Shown here in pieces: positions 1-14,000 of a DNA stretch of 64,000 nucleotides (positions are counted from its first letter, which is position 1; the number at the start of each line of letters is the position of its first letter). The notes under the pieces are model-generated. The model saw only the letters and a program-made list of their open reading frames with translations. It was not told the DNA's origin and did not search any database. Source of the DNA: Odontesthes bonariensis (Eukaryota > Chordata > Actinopteri > Atheriniformes > Atherinopsidae); assembly GCF_027942865.1 (NCBI RefSeq), contig NC_134510.1, positions 8,528,001 through 8,592,000 of the forward strand. Reading direction: 5' to 3'. The translations under genes and the position numbers were made by a program.

Positions 1-21
1 AAAAAAAATGTTTGAAATGTC

Positions 22-53
<32 letters not shown>

Positions 54-1462
54 CTTTCTTTAAAAAAAAAAAAAAGAAAAACTAATACAAGTACTGTAAA
101 TGCTTCCATCACTGGGAGTGAATCTTTCATTTAAACAAAAACTTCATCACAGGACAGAATTTAATTATTTTCTATTTTATTGAATAGTCCTCTGAATATT
201 GTACACATTTTTATTTTTTTACAACTACTCAAACCTACAGTTAAAACCAGAGGAGAGAAGCTACGGAAGATGTGGAATTATTGCCTCTTGCCCTCAATTA
301 GTCTCCCTGAAGTAAACTTAATACATTCATGAAGAACTGAGAAACAAAAACAGACTTGACATACATGTAGAGTATGCTTTTAAAATAGAAAAAAAAAAGC
401 ACATAAATGTGAATATATTTATGATTTAAGATGCAGAGATCCAAAGCCATTTAACAATTTGATTGAAGCTACAAAGTGACACCAATAAGACTCTTTAGGA
501 GTATCCATACACTCACCAGAGTGGAAGTTGAACTCTTGACTGAAACCAAGGCACACATCCATTAAGATGCTGCATCGCTCAAATGTGTTCACAAGTTGGG
601 AGGTGACCGTGCAGATGTGTGTTAGCAGGAAAGTTAGGAAAGCACGTTAAATGACTTGATGTTATTCCATATTTAAAACGACTGCCTTTAGTTGTAATTT
701 CATGTTTAATCTCAGATTTGTTAAATGCATACTTGGGGGAAAAAAACAGGAGAACACGAGAAGTCTTGTATTTTCCCTTCTGGAAGAGTACTGGATCAGC
801 TCATACTGACAAACTGCAATAGCCCATCACACTGATCATACAGTGCATGCAGTCACAATGAAACTGTTTTAACTTATTTGTTGGTTCAGCAGCAATGAAC
901 AGCTTAAGTTGGTGACAAATGAGTTGATGTGATATTAACATGCACTGAATACCATCTCTGATCTCGGCTGGTCTGTGACGGCTACTTTTTTTTTTTTTTT
1001 TTCCTAATAAAATGTTTGCCTTCAAACAAAACCTGTGTTCGAGGACCACATCAACAGTTCTGGGAACAGAGGCCTGTCCTGAGGTAACCGAACTGTCCAT
1101 TGGAGGACGGGCTTGGCTCTAGCCTTACATAACATTGCACATTGGACCCTATTCCTCAATACACTAAAGTGAAAGGTCCATTCTCTTCCACGCTCCATTT
1201 TGTACAATTCAAGTGGTTAGCTCTGGTACAAAAGTAGATCTGCATTGCAAAATGTTATGGAGTGAAAAATAGATTTCTTACACCATCACACAAACATACA
1301 GGGATAATTTACAGCTTGGATGAGCAAAGAGATTCTAAATCTGTTCCATGGTATTGCTGTGGGCACATTCTGCAGCTTCTGGCCTTTGTGTCCTCAATTT
1401 CTTGTTCAGTGTTTTGCATAGATCCAACTGTTGGGGGTGCAGGAGCTCATGCAGCAGGAGGG
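1..1462 (-). other. spag1: spag1 3' UTR and downstream flank
   Basis: This stretch follows the spag1 stop codon in transcript direction. I see no conserved protein in it. Two AATAAA signals read on the minus strand (about 210-215 and 176-181) are candidate polyadenylation sites, which would give a 3' UTR of about 1.25 kb. A T-rich and A-rich low-complexity run occupies about 24-75, and another T run lies at about 987-1001. The exact transcript end cannot be fixed from sequence alone. Confidence 0.55.
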
Positions 1463-2049
1463 TCAGATGTATTTGTTGGCCAGATTCTGAACGTCGTTCT
1501 TAGTGAACCCTGTGCTCTCCACAGCCGAAAGATGCTCAAACAGCTGAGTCATGTGTCGATGTTCATCTTTCTCCAGTAGCATCAGGACGACCTGCATGGA
1601 GCATGTCGTCACTAATTTGCTTACTGACACATTATTATATCTCACAAGTCACAAATAAAATTCACACTTTTTCTCGGTGATTACAGATTAGAAAAACCAC
1701 ATTTGAATGTAAATTTAAATCTCACCGAGAACCTGTCAGTAGTGTGCAGGTGACTGAGGTGTTGATAGACCAAGTTGGGATCTTTCTCCAGTAAATGTGA
1801 GTCAAGCGCCTGCATGATGAAGCTGATAGTATTTCCATCCAGCTGCGTGCCAAGATACTGCGGAAGCATGTCGGGTGCTGTGGAGGTCAGCAGTTTGGCG
1901 CAGGCTGCTGTGTTTCCGCTGCAGCGAGCTGCGTTCAGAGACTGGCCAAAGTCATAGGCGCTGGTGGGCTGGAGGTTGATGGGCATGTCCTCCCCTCTAC
2001 TGCTGCTGGCTGAGTTAGAAACAGCTGACATGTCGTCATCATTGTCTAC
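1463..2049 (-). other. spag1: spag1 RPAP3_C domain exons
   Basis: The last two coding exons (2049-1726 and 1591-1463) encode the RPAP3_C domain. An acidic start is followed by the family hallmark YDFGQSLNA, then helices with [14 protein letters not shown] and [11 protein letters not shown], and the end QNLANKYI before the stop. In RPAP3 and SPAG1 this domain docks on the RUVBL1/RUVBL2 AAA+ ring (R2TP-type complexes). The two exons join GTC after an in-phase donor at 1726. Confidence 0.93.
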
Positions 2050-5000
2050 CTGAGGAAGGAGATTGGCATGCTATATGTATTTTTAGGACACATCAAATCA
2101 GAGATGTCACAATCGCATAGAATCAAAAAAAAAAAAAATCTTTCAGATTTCATAGACCTGGAGTTTCCCACTTTATCCACCAAACCAACACTACCAAACA
2201 TGCCACAGCTTTTCTATGTAAAGCCTACACAGGAGGCCCATACATATCATAAATGCATGTCTACCTCAGTGATGGGAACATTCTTCCTTGGTTGGTCTTG
2301 TGAAACATTGGCCAGACTCTGTCTGAGCAGCACTGTCACCTCCTCCAGCTCCTTCTCAGCCTCCTGCACATTGGGATCTAGCTGCAGCACCTCCTGCAGG
2401 TCAGAGCTGCACGCCACGTAATCCTGATAGTGAGAGGCAACACAGAGTGTGAAAGATGTGAAAAATACACACTCCCTTAAAAACAATTTATGTGAAAGTC
2501 AACATTTCCCTTACACGCTCCTTTAAGGTATCAGTCGTTTTGTCCAGCTCTGTTTACCTTGAGGCCTTTATTGGCCAGGGCTCGTCTGTAGAAGGCCTTC
2601 TTATTGGTTGGCTCCCGTTTCAATGCTGCGTCACAGTCCTGCTTGGCCTCAGTAAATCTCTCCGCCTTCAAGTAGCACAGTGCTCTGCAACCACACATAT
2701 TACTGGTGATCTTTATTTCCGTTACCAGCAGCCAATCTTACTTGATGCAGGACTAAAAGGCATCACAAGTTTGTGACTTATCAAATGTGAACTGGATTCG
2801 ACGATTAAAGCTTTCATATGAGCAGGATGAGACAATGGATAAAGGCGGAATGAAATCTGATTTGAAGGCCTATTTTCTTGGTGAATTTGCTGTTGATATT
2901 TTCCATCTACTGGGCGTCAGCAGCATGTGGGTGTTTGCTCTGGTGTGGCTGTACAGGCAAGCCGTTTCCACAGCAGAGCTCAACATTCATGTGCAAACAC
3001 CAACACACAATGGAAGATGTTCATGTTTCCTCTGATGTAATATCAACAACCTATCAACGACTGAAAATGTGGCAGTGCGTTGGATGTAAGCAGTTAAACG
3101 TAAATGGACTATGACATGCCTTCAGCAGTTGAATGCATTCAGTTTTCAATAGTTTTGTTCAGTTGTAAGATAATATAATGGTAGGTATAAGTGAAGCGGT
3201 GATACACAAAAGGAGAAACAGGCATCCTTTCACTGAGCTTTACCTGCTATGTTGCTTTTATCATCAATAAATGCTGGTAAAATGTTGTGACTATCACTTG
3301 GTGGGGATTAGCTATGGAACTGATCTCTATGTTTGAATTAATCCAAACCAATGACTGGATTTTCAGTGGGATTTCTGACATTCATGTTTTATAAGGAAGT
3401 AAAACATGAGAAGAAGAAGAAGAAGAAAATGCACTGCCTGTCCAAAAAAAAAAAAAAAGGTTAGAGCCTCCCATTGGATAATTACTGCATGGATGATGAT
3501 GTTTCGGCTGGTAACAGGTTATTTAACCCCAACTGATGCAGTGAGTAGCTTCCCATTTCTTAAACAACCATGTCGGAAGGCACAACCTGTGATTGTGGAA
3601 AAGATGTTAATCTGTTTCAGAAGGGTCAAATTATTGGCATGCATCAAGCAAAGAAACATCTCAGGGGATTGCTGAAACTACTCAAACTGCGCAACGCTTT
3701 ATTAAAAACTGGAAGGATATTGGGGAACCATCATCTTTGAGGAATAAATGTGGTTGTGAAAAAATCTTGGACGATCTTGATCGACGATCACTTAAACGTT
3801 TGGTGACATCAAATCATCAGGAAACACTACCCAGATCCGCCCTCTTAGGGCATCACCCGTTTCATCCGAGCTTCCTACACACTTATTTATTTTCGGAATT
3901 GTCTTTTTTCCCCATTTGTCTAGGTACCTAACTTATCGCACTTATAGCACTAGTTATACTCTTAGCTGTTTGGTTTTGGAAGGAAATGCACTTATGATTT
4001 CTTGTGACCTGAAGTTCTTTTGCCTACCGATGTTGAACACACTTATTGTAAGTAGCTTTGGATAAAAGCGTCTGCAAAATGACCATAATGTAATGTAATG
4101 TAATGTAAACATAAAAAACAACAGAAAAACTCACGGCCATGTTTAGTATTGAAAGTACGAGCACTTCCACATGCATAATGCAAAGGAAACTCAAGGGATT
4201 GGGACTAAACAGCTGTGTAGCCTTAGGAAAACCACTCATTAGTGAGGCTAATCAGGAAAAAAAGGCTTCCATTTGCTAAGGAGCACAAAGATTGGACTTT
4301 GGAGCAATAGAATAAGGTCATGTGGTCTGATGAGTCCAGATTTACCCTGATGGGCGCATCAGGCTAAGAAGAGAGGCAGATGAAGTGATGCACCCATCCT
4401 GCCTAGTGCCTACCGTGCAAGCCTGTGGGGGCAGTGCTATGATCCGGGGTTGCTGCAGTTGGTCAGCAACGTTATGTGCCCAAAGAATGAGGTCAGCTGA
4501 TTTTTTTTTATATCCCTGATGACAGGCATATTCCAAGATGACGATGCCCGGATTCATCGGACTCAAATTGTGAAGTACTGGTTGAGGGAGCATGAGACAT
4601 CATTTTCAGACACAGATTGGCCACCAGAGTCCAGACCTGAACCCCATCGAGCAGGGGTGGAGCAGGGATTTTAAATGTGGGGGTGTTCCAGGGGGGGCAC
4701 ATGAGCACCACATCAAGCCCATAGACACGACGCTGAAGTTGGCATCCGATTCGCAAATTAAATGAATGGGCATAAAGGGCCATTTCACTGCATTTTGATC
4801 GTCCTAAACTTGGTCCTGTATGGAAACTACAATAGTTACACTGCTCAAATCTGTATATAATTATTCTAAAGAGGCTATAGATTCATTAAAACCTTGTTTG
4901 GGATTTGTGAAACCTTTTTCTGATTTGTGAAAATGCAGAACAGGGCCATTTTACAGCTTTTTTTTTTTGTTGCATTCTGATCGTTCTAAACTAGGTCCTG

Positions 5001-8000
5001 AAACCTACAATAATTAGACTGCTCAAATCTGGATAGATATTCTAAAGAGTTCTTTCTTCTTTCTTTTTAATTTTCATTTGGACCATCCAAAACCAGAACC
5101 TGTATGAAATATAAATAAATATGGGCTTAATTATTAAGCACAAATGTCCGTTCAGTTTGACCAATGCCTTTTCGTGCAGCGTTAGGGGGCTGAGGTGCGC
5201 TCCATTTTGTATGTTGGTGCACTACGAGGGTGGGCAAACCGTTAATATAATCCATCCGTGGAGCAAACGGGTTTACTTTTGGAAAATGTGAGGGGGATGA
5301 AATCATCTTGCTGTAAAAGTGGGGGTGTTGAAACACCCCTATCCCCCACGGATAAGACGCCCATGCCATCGAGAATCTTTGGGATGTACTGGAGAAAGTC
5401 CGACTCTCCCATCATCACTACAAGATCTTGGTGGAAAATGAATGCAACTCCGAACAGAAATAAATGTTGTGACAGTGTAGAAGCTTATTGAAACAGTGCC
5501 ACGGCGAATGTGTGCCATAATCAGAGCTTAAGGCGGTCCAACCAAATATTAGAGTGTGTGACTTTTTTTATTGGACAGGCAGTGTATATAGCGAGTACAG
5601 AATATCAAAGGTAAGGAAAAGAAAGGGAAAGAGACCACAGGAATGCCAGTTGTTTATGGTGAAGTGGGAGTGGAGCCTCTAACCTGTTAGTGTAGACAGC
5701 ACATTCCTCTGGCTTTAATTTAAGGCATTCTGTGTACTTCCCCAATGCGTCCAGGTATTGGCCCTTCTTCACAAATTCATTCCCTTCTTGCTTCAAAGCT
5801 GAGAAACGGACTTCCGTTCTCCTCTCTGAAAGACAAAGTGGTGTCTGCTTAAAATCATATGTAGAGACCAGTTCCATTCGCCTCTCTTTTGAGGTCATAA
5901 ATCACTTGCACTGCATTGAAATTCAACCTCCATTTCACAAGCCTGTGCTACACTGCATCAAGGTTTAAGCTGTTGAAATGAATGCTGCGCTGACTGGACA
6001 TAAGGCATAAGAGGTAAGACGGCAATATGTCACAGTGTGAACTGCGGGCTGATCAGTCTGCTGCAGATTGTCTTCCGAGAGGGAAAACGGTGCCAGCAGC
6101 TATATTTTTTCATTGGATTAAGAAAAATACGGCGGTGGCAAAGCATTGGGAATGGAGAAGTGTTTTTTTTAATCACAATACTTAAAGTGTTGAGAGTAAA
6201 GTTAGTCTTTGTGGATATCCATCCATCCATTTTCTATACCCGCTGAATCTGTCGGTCGGGTCGCGGGGGGGCTGGAGCCTATCCCAGGTGGGGTACACCC
6301 TGCCCAGGCCGCCAGTCCATCACAGGGCCACACAGAGACAAACGAGACAAACAACCACACAAACACACTCACTCTCACTCCTAGGGACAATTTTAGAGAC
6401 ACCAATGAACCTAACATGCATGCTTTTGGACAGTGGGAGGAAGCCGGAGTACCCGGAGAGAACCCACGCATACACGGGGAGAACCAGCCGGGAGTTGAAC
6501 CTGGAACCTTCTTGCTGTGAGGTGACAGTGCTAACCTCCACACCACTGTGCAGACCTTTTATGGATATATTGTCCTTTAAAAGATCCGATATTTTATATC
6601 ACATTTGTAGTATAATATTACACTTCTAAAGCACACAATGCCTGTGAATGTTTTTAATTAATCTGAAAGATACAATTATTCAACAAAACAATATGGGAGA
6701 TTAAAGAAATGTTAGCCTGTGAATTGCAGTAGACCATTCCAAAGAATATTCAGAGCACTAATTGACAATAAAAAGTGTAATTTGCAGGGTTATGACTTCG
6801 TGAAAACAGACCTCCATCCCTGGCAGCCTTCTCTGCTCGAGCCTGGAGGACCTCTGCGCTGGGGGGCTCCTCTCTGCGGTGCTGCTGAGCTGACAGAGGC
6901 ACCAGGGGAATGTCTGGAAGTTTTTCTCTCCACTCTGGACCATCCTGGTCAATCAGCAACCGGGTGATTCTGAAGGATGCAGAACAGATTTGAATATAGG
7001 GAAAGATGTTCAAGTTTCCTAGTATAGCTTTACTTAGATTTCACTGACATGCAATACTTGGTCAGGAAACGCCGATTCTGAAAGAGACAATGGCACTAAA
7101 CACAAAGTTTAATGCAAAAGACATTAGATACTTGACTGCTCAAAGTAGCCACCTTGTCTTTGATTACAGCTTTGCAAACTGTGAGCCTCTTGATAATGAG
7201 TTTTCAAAAGTAGCTCTCTACAGTGTCTCTTCATGCAATATCAAGACATTCCCAGAGCAATTGCGCACTTGTTGACCATTTGATTTGAACTCTTTGCTCA
7301 AACTCATTCCAAACAATCTCTAGCAGGTGGCGGTCGTGAGGTGAGGTGACTGAGGTGGCAATGTCATTACAGTTGACACGTCTCTGTGTGTGATTGAAAT
7401 CATTACTGCGTGACATCGTTGGGTCCCTGAAGGTGAGCATGGATTCCTATCCATGTTGGTTCCAGATCACCAACTATTCCTGTCCCGAAATACTCCCAAT
7501 CTATCTAGGTGCAGATATATGGTGGTGCCTGGACAAATGGGTAAACTCTTCATGTCTGCCCATGTGTTTTTTCTCCAAGCATCTTCCTCAGTAAAGTATT
7601 TATTTTATGAACAGAAAAACCACACGCATTTTGCCATGTTTGTTGACCCAATAATGGGCAAGTGGGATTTACTAGTCAGGACTAAACAAGTCAGGACAAC
7701 AAGTTTAGTCAGGTCTAAACAAGTCAGGACAACAAGTTTAGTCAGGTCTAAACAAGTCAGGACAACAAGTTTAGTCAGGTCTAAACAAGGTGAGGCTGTG
7801 TTTCAGTTTTATGCCCCTAAAATCTGGAACAGTCTTCCAGAAGATGTGAGACAAGCCTCAACTTTGACAATGTTTAAATCCAGGCTGAAAAAACAATTCT
7901 ATTTAGCTGTGCATATGACACCTGAAAGTATTTTATCTGCACTCTTCACTTTTAAATTAATTAATGATTATTTTTAATGTTTTTTTTTATTTTTTTAAAT

Positions 8001-11000
8001 TTGTATTATTATTATTATTATTATTTCATTTATTTATTTATTTTTAATGATTTTATTGCCTTCTTGTGATTTTGTGTAGCTGTGAAGCACTTTGAATTGC
8101 CTTGTGTACGAATTGTGCTCTATAAATAAAATTGCCTTGCCTTGCCTACTTTATGATGATAAAAACATTATAGAAATAAGTGGGGTACATGCTGTCTACC
8201 TGTGATTACCCTGCACTACACCACTGGACAGATATATGAAACACATGTATAGATATATGGCTATAAAGTCTTGGTACACAAAGCAGCCAGGAGAGTGTCT
8301 TTGTTACATAACAGAGACAGAACATGCAGTGTGAGAACTGTAATTAGCTTCAAACTGGAGGAGGTTTTTTTGCCACCAGCTTTTTTTGCTACCCACTGAA
8401 ATAGTCCATCTGTCCTTTTCATTGGCTTTTTTAAAAATCTATTTATTTTATTCATTTATTTTAAATTTGTTTTTATTGAGTCCTTCCAGACATTACAGCG
8501 AGAAACACAATGTGGAAATGAAATCACACCAGACATTCTCATTTGTCTTTCTATTATTTTATCTATGACACATGACTTTTGCATATGTTAACCAGATTTA
8601 AAACAAGGCAAGGGCACTTTATCATAGATCCCTAATTAGTACAAATACAAAGGATTAGGCAGCATCAGAAATATTATATTCAAATTTTGGCTTGGTGGTT
8701 ACAATCAAGCATTCAAAGGTTCTCCCAGGAACATCAGTCTGTTTTGTGGCTGGAAGCTAATACCTGTTAACGCTGTCGTGTGCTGCCTGCACACTGATGT
8801 CTATCTGCAGGACAGTTTTGTAATCCACATAGGCCGTTCGGTAGCGTTCCAGGGACTCATAAGCCATAGCCCGACGTAGGAGTGGCTTGAGGGAGAATGG
8901 CTGCAGCTCCAGGGATCTGGTTAGTATAAATAGATATAATGAGACAAGAGCAAAGGATCAAGTTTGGTGCCCCTGCAATAGACATTAATGGAAAAGGTTC
9001 TGTCTGTATGGCATAAATGAGACTCACTTTGTGTTCATGTTTATTTTGCTGTGTTAGTATACGCATTATATATCAGTATGAAAGTCTAATGCTGTGAGAT
9101 GTGCCCTTCAATCAAATCTTTTCTGCAAACAAAGAAAAATATTTCAAAGGCTCTTCCATAGGAAGTTCCCTCAAGTTTTCCTCAGTCTGCTGTTTATAAA
9201 ACCACTCCTAACAAGATTATTTGCAATCTCTTACAACACACCCTTGTGCACAATACCTTAATTGAATGACTGAGCTGCTACTGAAGTTGCTGTAGCATAA
9301 GTCAGTCTATAAAAACTAGAGGCTGTGCTGGATTTGCAAACTAAAATGAAGTGAAAATTGTATTTTTTTTGGCTTCTCACCCACATCAAACATTTTTTTA
9401 TAGATCTTGCTGTATACAATACTCTTAGTGAAGTATGTAAATTTACTCTCTTACCTTGTGCAGTCCTGTATGCAGTCTTGACTATTGCCATCTTTCAGGT
9501 AGCATGCTGCTCTGTTAGAATACAGAATACATAGATCCTCTGGACTATCAATCCCTGTGTGAAAAGGGACAAAGTTCACAACTGTAACCTAATCAAGAAA
9601 TGCAACTTGGTAAAAAAAACAAAACAAAAAAAACAAACCATGAAGCTTGCCAGTTCCGATAGAGCTAAAGTCCTGAAGATGTGTAATGGTGGCATAAATC
9701 CAAATTAAGGAGCATTGAGTGAGGCTTTAAAAGATTTGCATGTATTATGAATCATTTAGATTGTTCAGAGATTAACGGCCGTTTCGGCACAGTTTAATGT
9801 GCTGTGGCCTGATACAGAGGAACTGTAAAAAGTGTTGCTACATACAGACATAGCACCTTTTGTAATTTGTGTCTGTGTACTGCAATGATGGGTTCCTGTC
9901 AAGATGGAATGGAAAAACATTTTTGTTTTCTTCAAGATTGAGAAGGTGACTTTAAAACTGTCTAAAAGTAAGACACTGCCCTACTGTTTTTCTATTTGAG
10001 TCTGAGAAATGTAAAACTATTCACACATACATTCATGATAAAATGATTCTATGTATTCAAATGTTGAAATTTGAAGGAACTTGTCACATTAGGTATTTTG
10101 TTGGAACCTCAAACAGGCAGGGGCCTGCATTTATAACATGCCACTTTATCTGATGTACTGTTTCACAAGGGTTAAAAGAATTTACAAGAGTGAAACTATG
10201 AGCTTGTATGCGCTGACGAAGAGCCACTTTTCTCTCTTAGTTTCAGGGCTGACATGCTGACAAACACACAGCTGATCACGGTCCTATAAGTTAAACCACC
10301 TCTGGGACATTTCAGTTCCAAAGTGTGACAACGAATGAACTCAAACTGCACGTGTTGTACGTATTTTACTCTACACTTGCCTGACAGGAATTTTTTTTAA
10401 TCACTATCATAATGAACTATCACACTAATACAGTCATCATAAAATATGGCCTGCTCAAATCAAATCAAATAATGGATGATGACAGTGTGGCACTGATGAT
10501 GGCGTCTCAGCAACTTCACACTCCTAGTGAGGACACTGTGACAGTATGTATAGCATGTCTGAGTCTCTACACAAGTTCTACTTTAGTAGAAATAGGTCTT
10601 TTTTTCACAGACCCCGTGAAACTCTTAAGAAGTTTACATTCACACACATTCTGAGGCTGTAACAAACCATCAGCGCTTAACAGCAGAGTACACCAACACC
10701 TCCTGTGTCCTTCATATGTTTAATACACCATGATGTAAAGTCTTTTAAATGAGCCAATAAATATAGTTTTATATGGAGTCCCCTGTTTCCACTTCTTACA
10801 GCATTTATTTTAGTACTGTTGGCCTACATATTCTAAGCTTAGCTCTTAATTGCATAGTGTGCAGTTGTGTGTCCCATTGTCAGTCGAAATGAATGACGTC
10901 AGTGTCCGGCCACTTTCACATCAGCTAGCACAGTCAGCAGTGGCTACTTCCTGGCAGTCATTAGACGGACAAAAGCCACATGTTTGATGGTGGATGACAA

Positions 11001-14000
11001 GCGCCAGATCCTCTCCTATCATCAATAGCTCATACTCTCAGTTTCGGAGGGAATTATCGCTGCGGTCCTACAGATTCAATTTCACAGTGAGTGGTTACTG
11101 GTCACGTGACTGTGACGGACCTGAGCTGAGAGGCTTAGTGCCAGGCTAAAACTGAAACACTGTCCCCACTCACCACAACAGCCTCACTGTGACGCAGTGC
11201 TCAGGGGGAAAAGGTCCCCAAATGTACCAACAAACAGCTTACTGGCTGCATAGCTATTAAGGTTTACAGACTGTAGGCTAACATGGCCAAGATGGACTGA
11301 CAGATAAGAACATTTAAGTTGTTTGGAAAAATATTCCTTAATGGAGGGGATTATTTTGGAGTTTTTGTTATCATATCTAGAATCTGCAGTGTGACAGAAC
11401 AACAACAAATAAGAAAGCACTATTAATATGACTGCAAGGTTGTGACCTTTGATTTACAGCTACAGTGTCCAGTCAGAGTATCAATAGCACTGATAATTAA
11501 AACACCATGAATACATTTTCAGTCTAAAATGGTAAAAAATAAACTGGCAAAGGAACATCAGTAGTGTGAGCCATGAGCTGCTTCTCACAGCCTGTGCATG
11601 ACTCAGTTATATTGGTATTAACTGCAATAAATCAACCAAAATTCTTACATTACATTACATTACATTACATTACATTACACTTAGCTGACGCTTTTCTTAC
11701 ACACTATGTGTGACTCAACTACCAGTAACCTTAGAATATGACAGAAAGGATCATTTCAACAGTGAGGGCTCCTCAGCCTTACCTGAATCTGTGTAGCCCT
11801 GAATAGCTTGTGTGTATTTCTCCAGTGCATCGGCAAACTGTCCATTCTTAAACAGCAAGTTTCCCTCGTTCTTTAGCCGGGCCAGAGGTGGAGGCAGGGC
11901 TCCACAGGGGGCATCGAGGTTGACAGTTTCTCTTGTACTTCCCGCAACTATAGTTTCCTTACCACTGCTGCTCTGATCACCTTTCACTGAGGCTGTCGAG
12001 CCCCTCTTGCTTGATCCATTAGCTACCTTTTCCTTTGACTCCTGCGTGACTTTGTACTTGTCCGAGCTGCCCCCTCTGCTCTTCCAGGGTCCGTGATGCG
12101 AGTTGTTGGACTCATTGTGTGGACCCCCGTCACCTCTGCCGTGGGGCTTTTTTTGAGCGTTACCCATGTCTCCCTTTTCGGCAGGAGCAGCAGAGCTCTC
12201 CTCCCCTCCCACAGGCTGGCTTGGTTGAACCGGACAAGCTGGAAGGGAGAGGGAGGGGAGAAGCACACCCACAGGAAGGAGTCAGCTGTTACATCACAGT
12301 GGGGGAGGGGTGATGCACACTGCACACAGCCACTTCAAAGTGCTACTTCCAGGAAGCAGGGACTGTGAGCAGGGAATTACGAAAGATCTGTGTGGGGGTG
12401 GGGCAGATAACTCACACGCACCCATTATATGTCACAACCCAGAAGGGCAAGGGGAGTTTCCTCTATGGCCTAAAGGACATACTACTAATACCACTAATAA
12501 TGATAATAATGATAATCACCATCAACATCACAATACTTCAAAAAATATTCCAAATCAACAAACAAACAGTGTTCCTCAGATGTTCTGTTCTTATTACAGA
12601 ATGTTTACAAATCATACACCTACATTTTTATTCTGCATATCATATTAAGGCGAGACACTACAGGTGAATGGGGTAATATTTTAAAATAATAGATATCACC
12701 ATGAAACTTCCTCAGTTGATTACTTATACAAGTATGAAAAAAAAATGTATTACAAGTTTTAGAAATTTGTATGTGTAATTATGCAAATTAGGCACGATCT
12801 CATTAAATATGCGCACATTTGCATATGTTTCCTGAAGATAGATCTGAACATATGATAAAGCCAGGTGCAAAGTTCTTTCCTCATTTTGTTTACACACAAA
12901 ATGAAAAGAAAATTACAGAGGGGTTTCAGGATATCTGCTTTCATTTCCTAGGAAATCAAAATATACTGCCCATAGCCTAAAAAGCATTAATTTTCGCCAT
13001 ATTGTTTGATTATAATGACACATAAATCAGGCCAGGAATGATTTATCAACAAATCCTTCTGTAAATATCTTCATAATACTGCTTAGTGTATAACTGGAAA
13101 GTTTGGTGTTAGTAGGTGCTCCATAGTCTGAGATACTGATACTGGAAAAATACAAAAAATTGATTTTGAGAAAACGGCATCTAAAGATTTAAATAGGGGA
13201 ATTCATTTTGGTAAATTTGGGCGAAATGTACTGCCGCGATTAAACAAAATGTGATGAAATAAACATTTTAATTTATGTTTTGAAATAACACGTATTGAAG
13301 GAGTAGACTGGCCCAAAATCTAAAAATTGACCACTGCATGAAATCACTGTTTTTGCCTGCTGTGTCTCGCCTTAAGAAAAGGAATGCACAACTAGTACCA
13401 GGCTTGATTTAAAGTAACATTTCTTGCTATTTCTTGACTTGAACATCTCGTTACTGATGCAAAATACCTTATACAGGCTCTATAGTAAGTACAAACATTG
13501 GAATAATCTGAATGATGAAGTTCTAATATGAAAAAAACCTCCTTATCCATCGATTTACTTTAATAATAATAATAATAAATGGTGAATAGGAGTTATCTAA
13601 TGTGCAAAACTCTTTATGAGTTCTCTCGCTCTAATTCAACTTTGCGTTTAAAAAAGAAAAAAGACTATTTCAATCAATTATCGACTAATTTTTGGAAGCA
13701 CTCATGAAACTAGAAAAGGCCTTTAATTTGCCCATAGTCTCTGTGTGAGTGTAGAAAAAAAAAAAAGGATATTAATATTGATTGTGAGGAATTCAGAGAG
13801 TCTCACCGGTCTGTTGTGCTTGTTCCTCCTCATGACTGTTGTCATCTTCCTCTTGGATGAGGATTTTTTTGCCCTTGCGTTGTTGCTCTGGTTGACATTC
13901 TGACATCTTCTTCTCAGTTTTAGAGAGAAGTTGCTAAAACACAAATCCTTCCATTATAAGAATGTGTAAATGATAAGGTGGACACACAGCTCTGCAAAAA

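Larger units (their letters stand above)
3432..5584 (+). mobile_element. Degenerate Tc1/mariner element carrying two nested insertions
   Basis: The ends form an inverted repeat: CACTGCCTGTCC at 3432-3443 and its complement at 5573-5584, the right end followed by TA. Inside, plus-strand transposase remnants are readable: a helix-turn-helix part around 3618-3800 ([20 protein letters not shown]) and a DDE-domain part around 4535-4640 ([16 protein letters not shown]). Frameshifts, gaps and two foreign insertions break the frame, so no transposase can be made. The element lies in the spag1 intron between exons 5684 and 2684, antisense to the gene. Confidence 0.85.
2265..5825 (-). other. spag1: spag1 third TPR block
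   Basis: Exons 5825-5684, 2684-2558 and 2423-2265 encode three TPR repeats: [20 protein letters not shown], then [20 protein letters not shown], then [14 protein letters not shown] running into the final repeat. This is the best conserved TPR block of SPAG1 and carries clamp-type residues (KxxxN, N, KxxxR) expected to hold the EEVD tail of HSP70/HSP90. The intron between 2684 and 5684 holds a nested transposon stack. Confidence 0.92.
8764..12238 (-). other. spag1: spag1 second TPR block and its low-complexity linker
   Basis: Exon 12238-11783 is the longest of the gene. It begins with a linker rich in Ser, Gly and Lys (roughly residues 362-475), then enters a TPR at [20 protein letters not shown]. 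Exons 9554-9455 and 8916-8764 complete the block. The linker shows no recognisable domain and is the least conserved part of the protein by eye. Confidence 0.9.

Noticed and set aside
6202..6629. Several overlapping frames around 6.2-6.6 kb
   Set aside because: They are all translations of the RTE-like repeat, which is noncoding in this part.
7675..7789. Regular 33-bp repeats considered as a CRISPR-like array
   Set aside because: The units abut without spacers and the genome is a vertebrate; it is a minisatellite inside a LINE.
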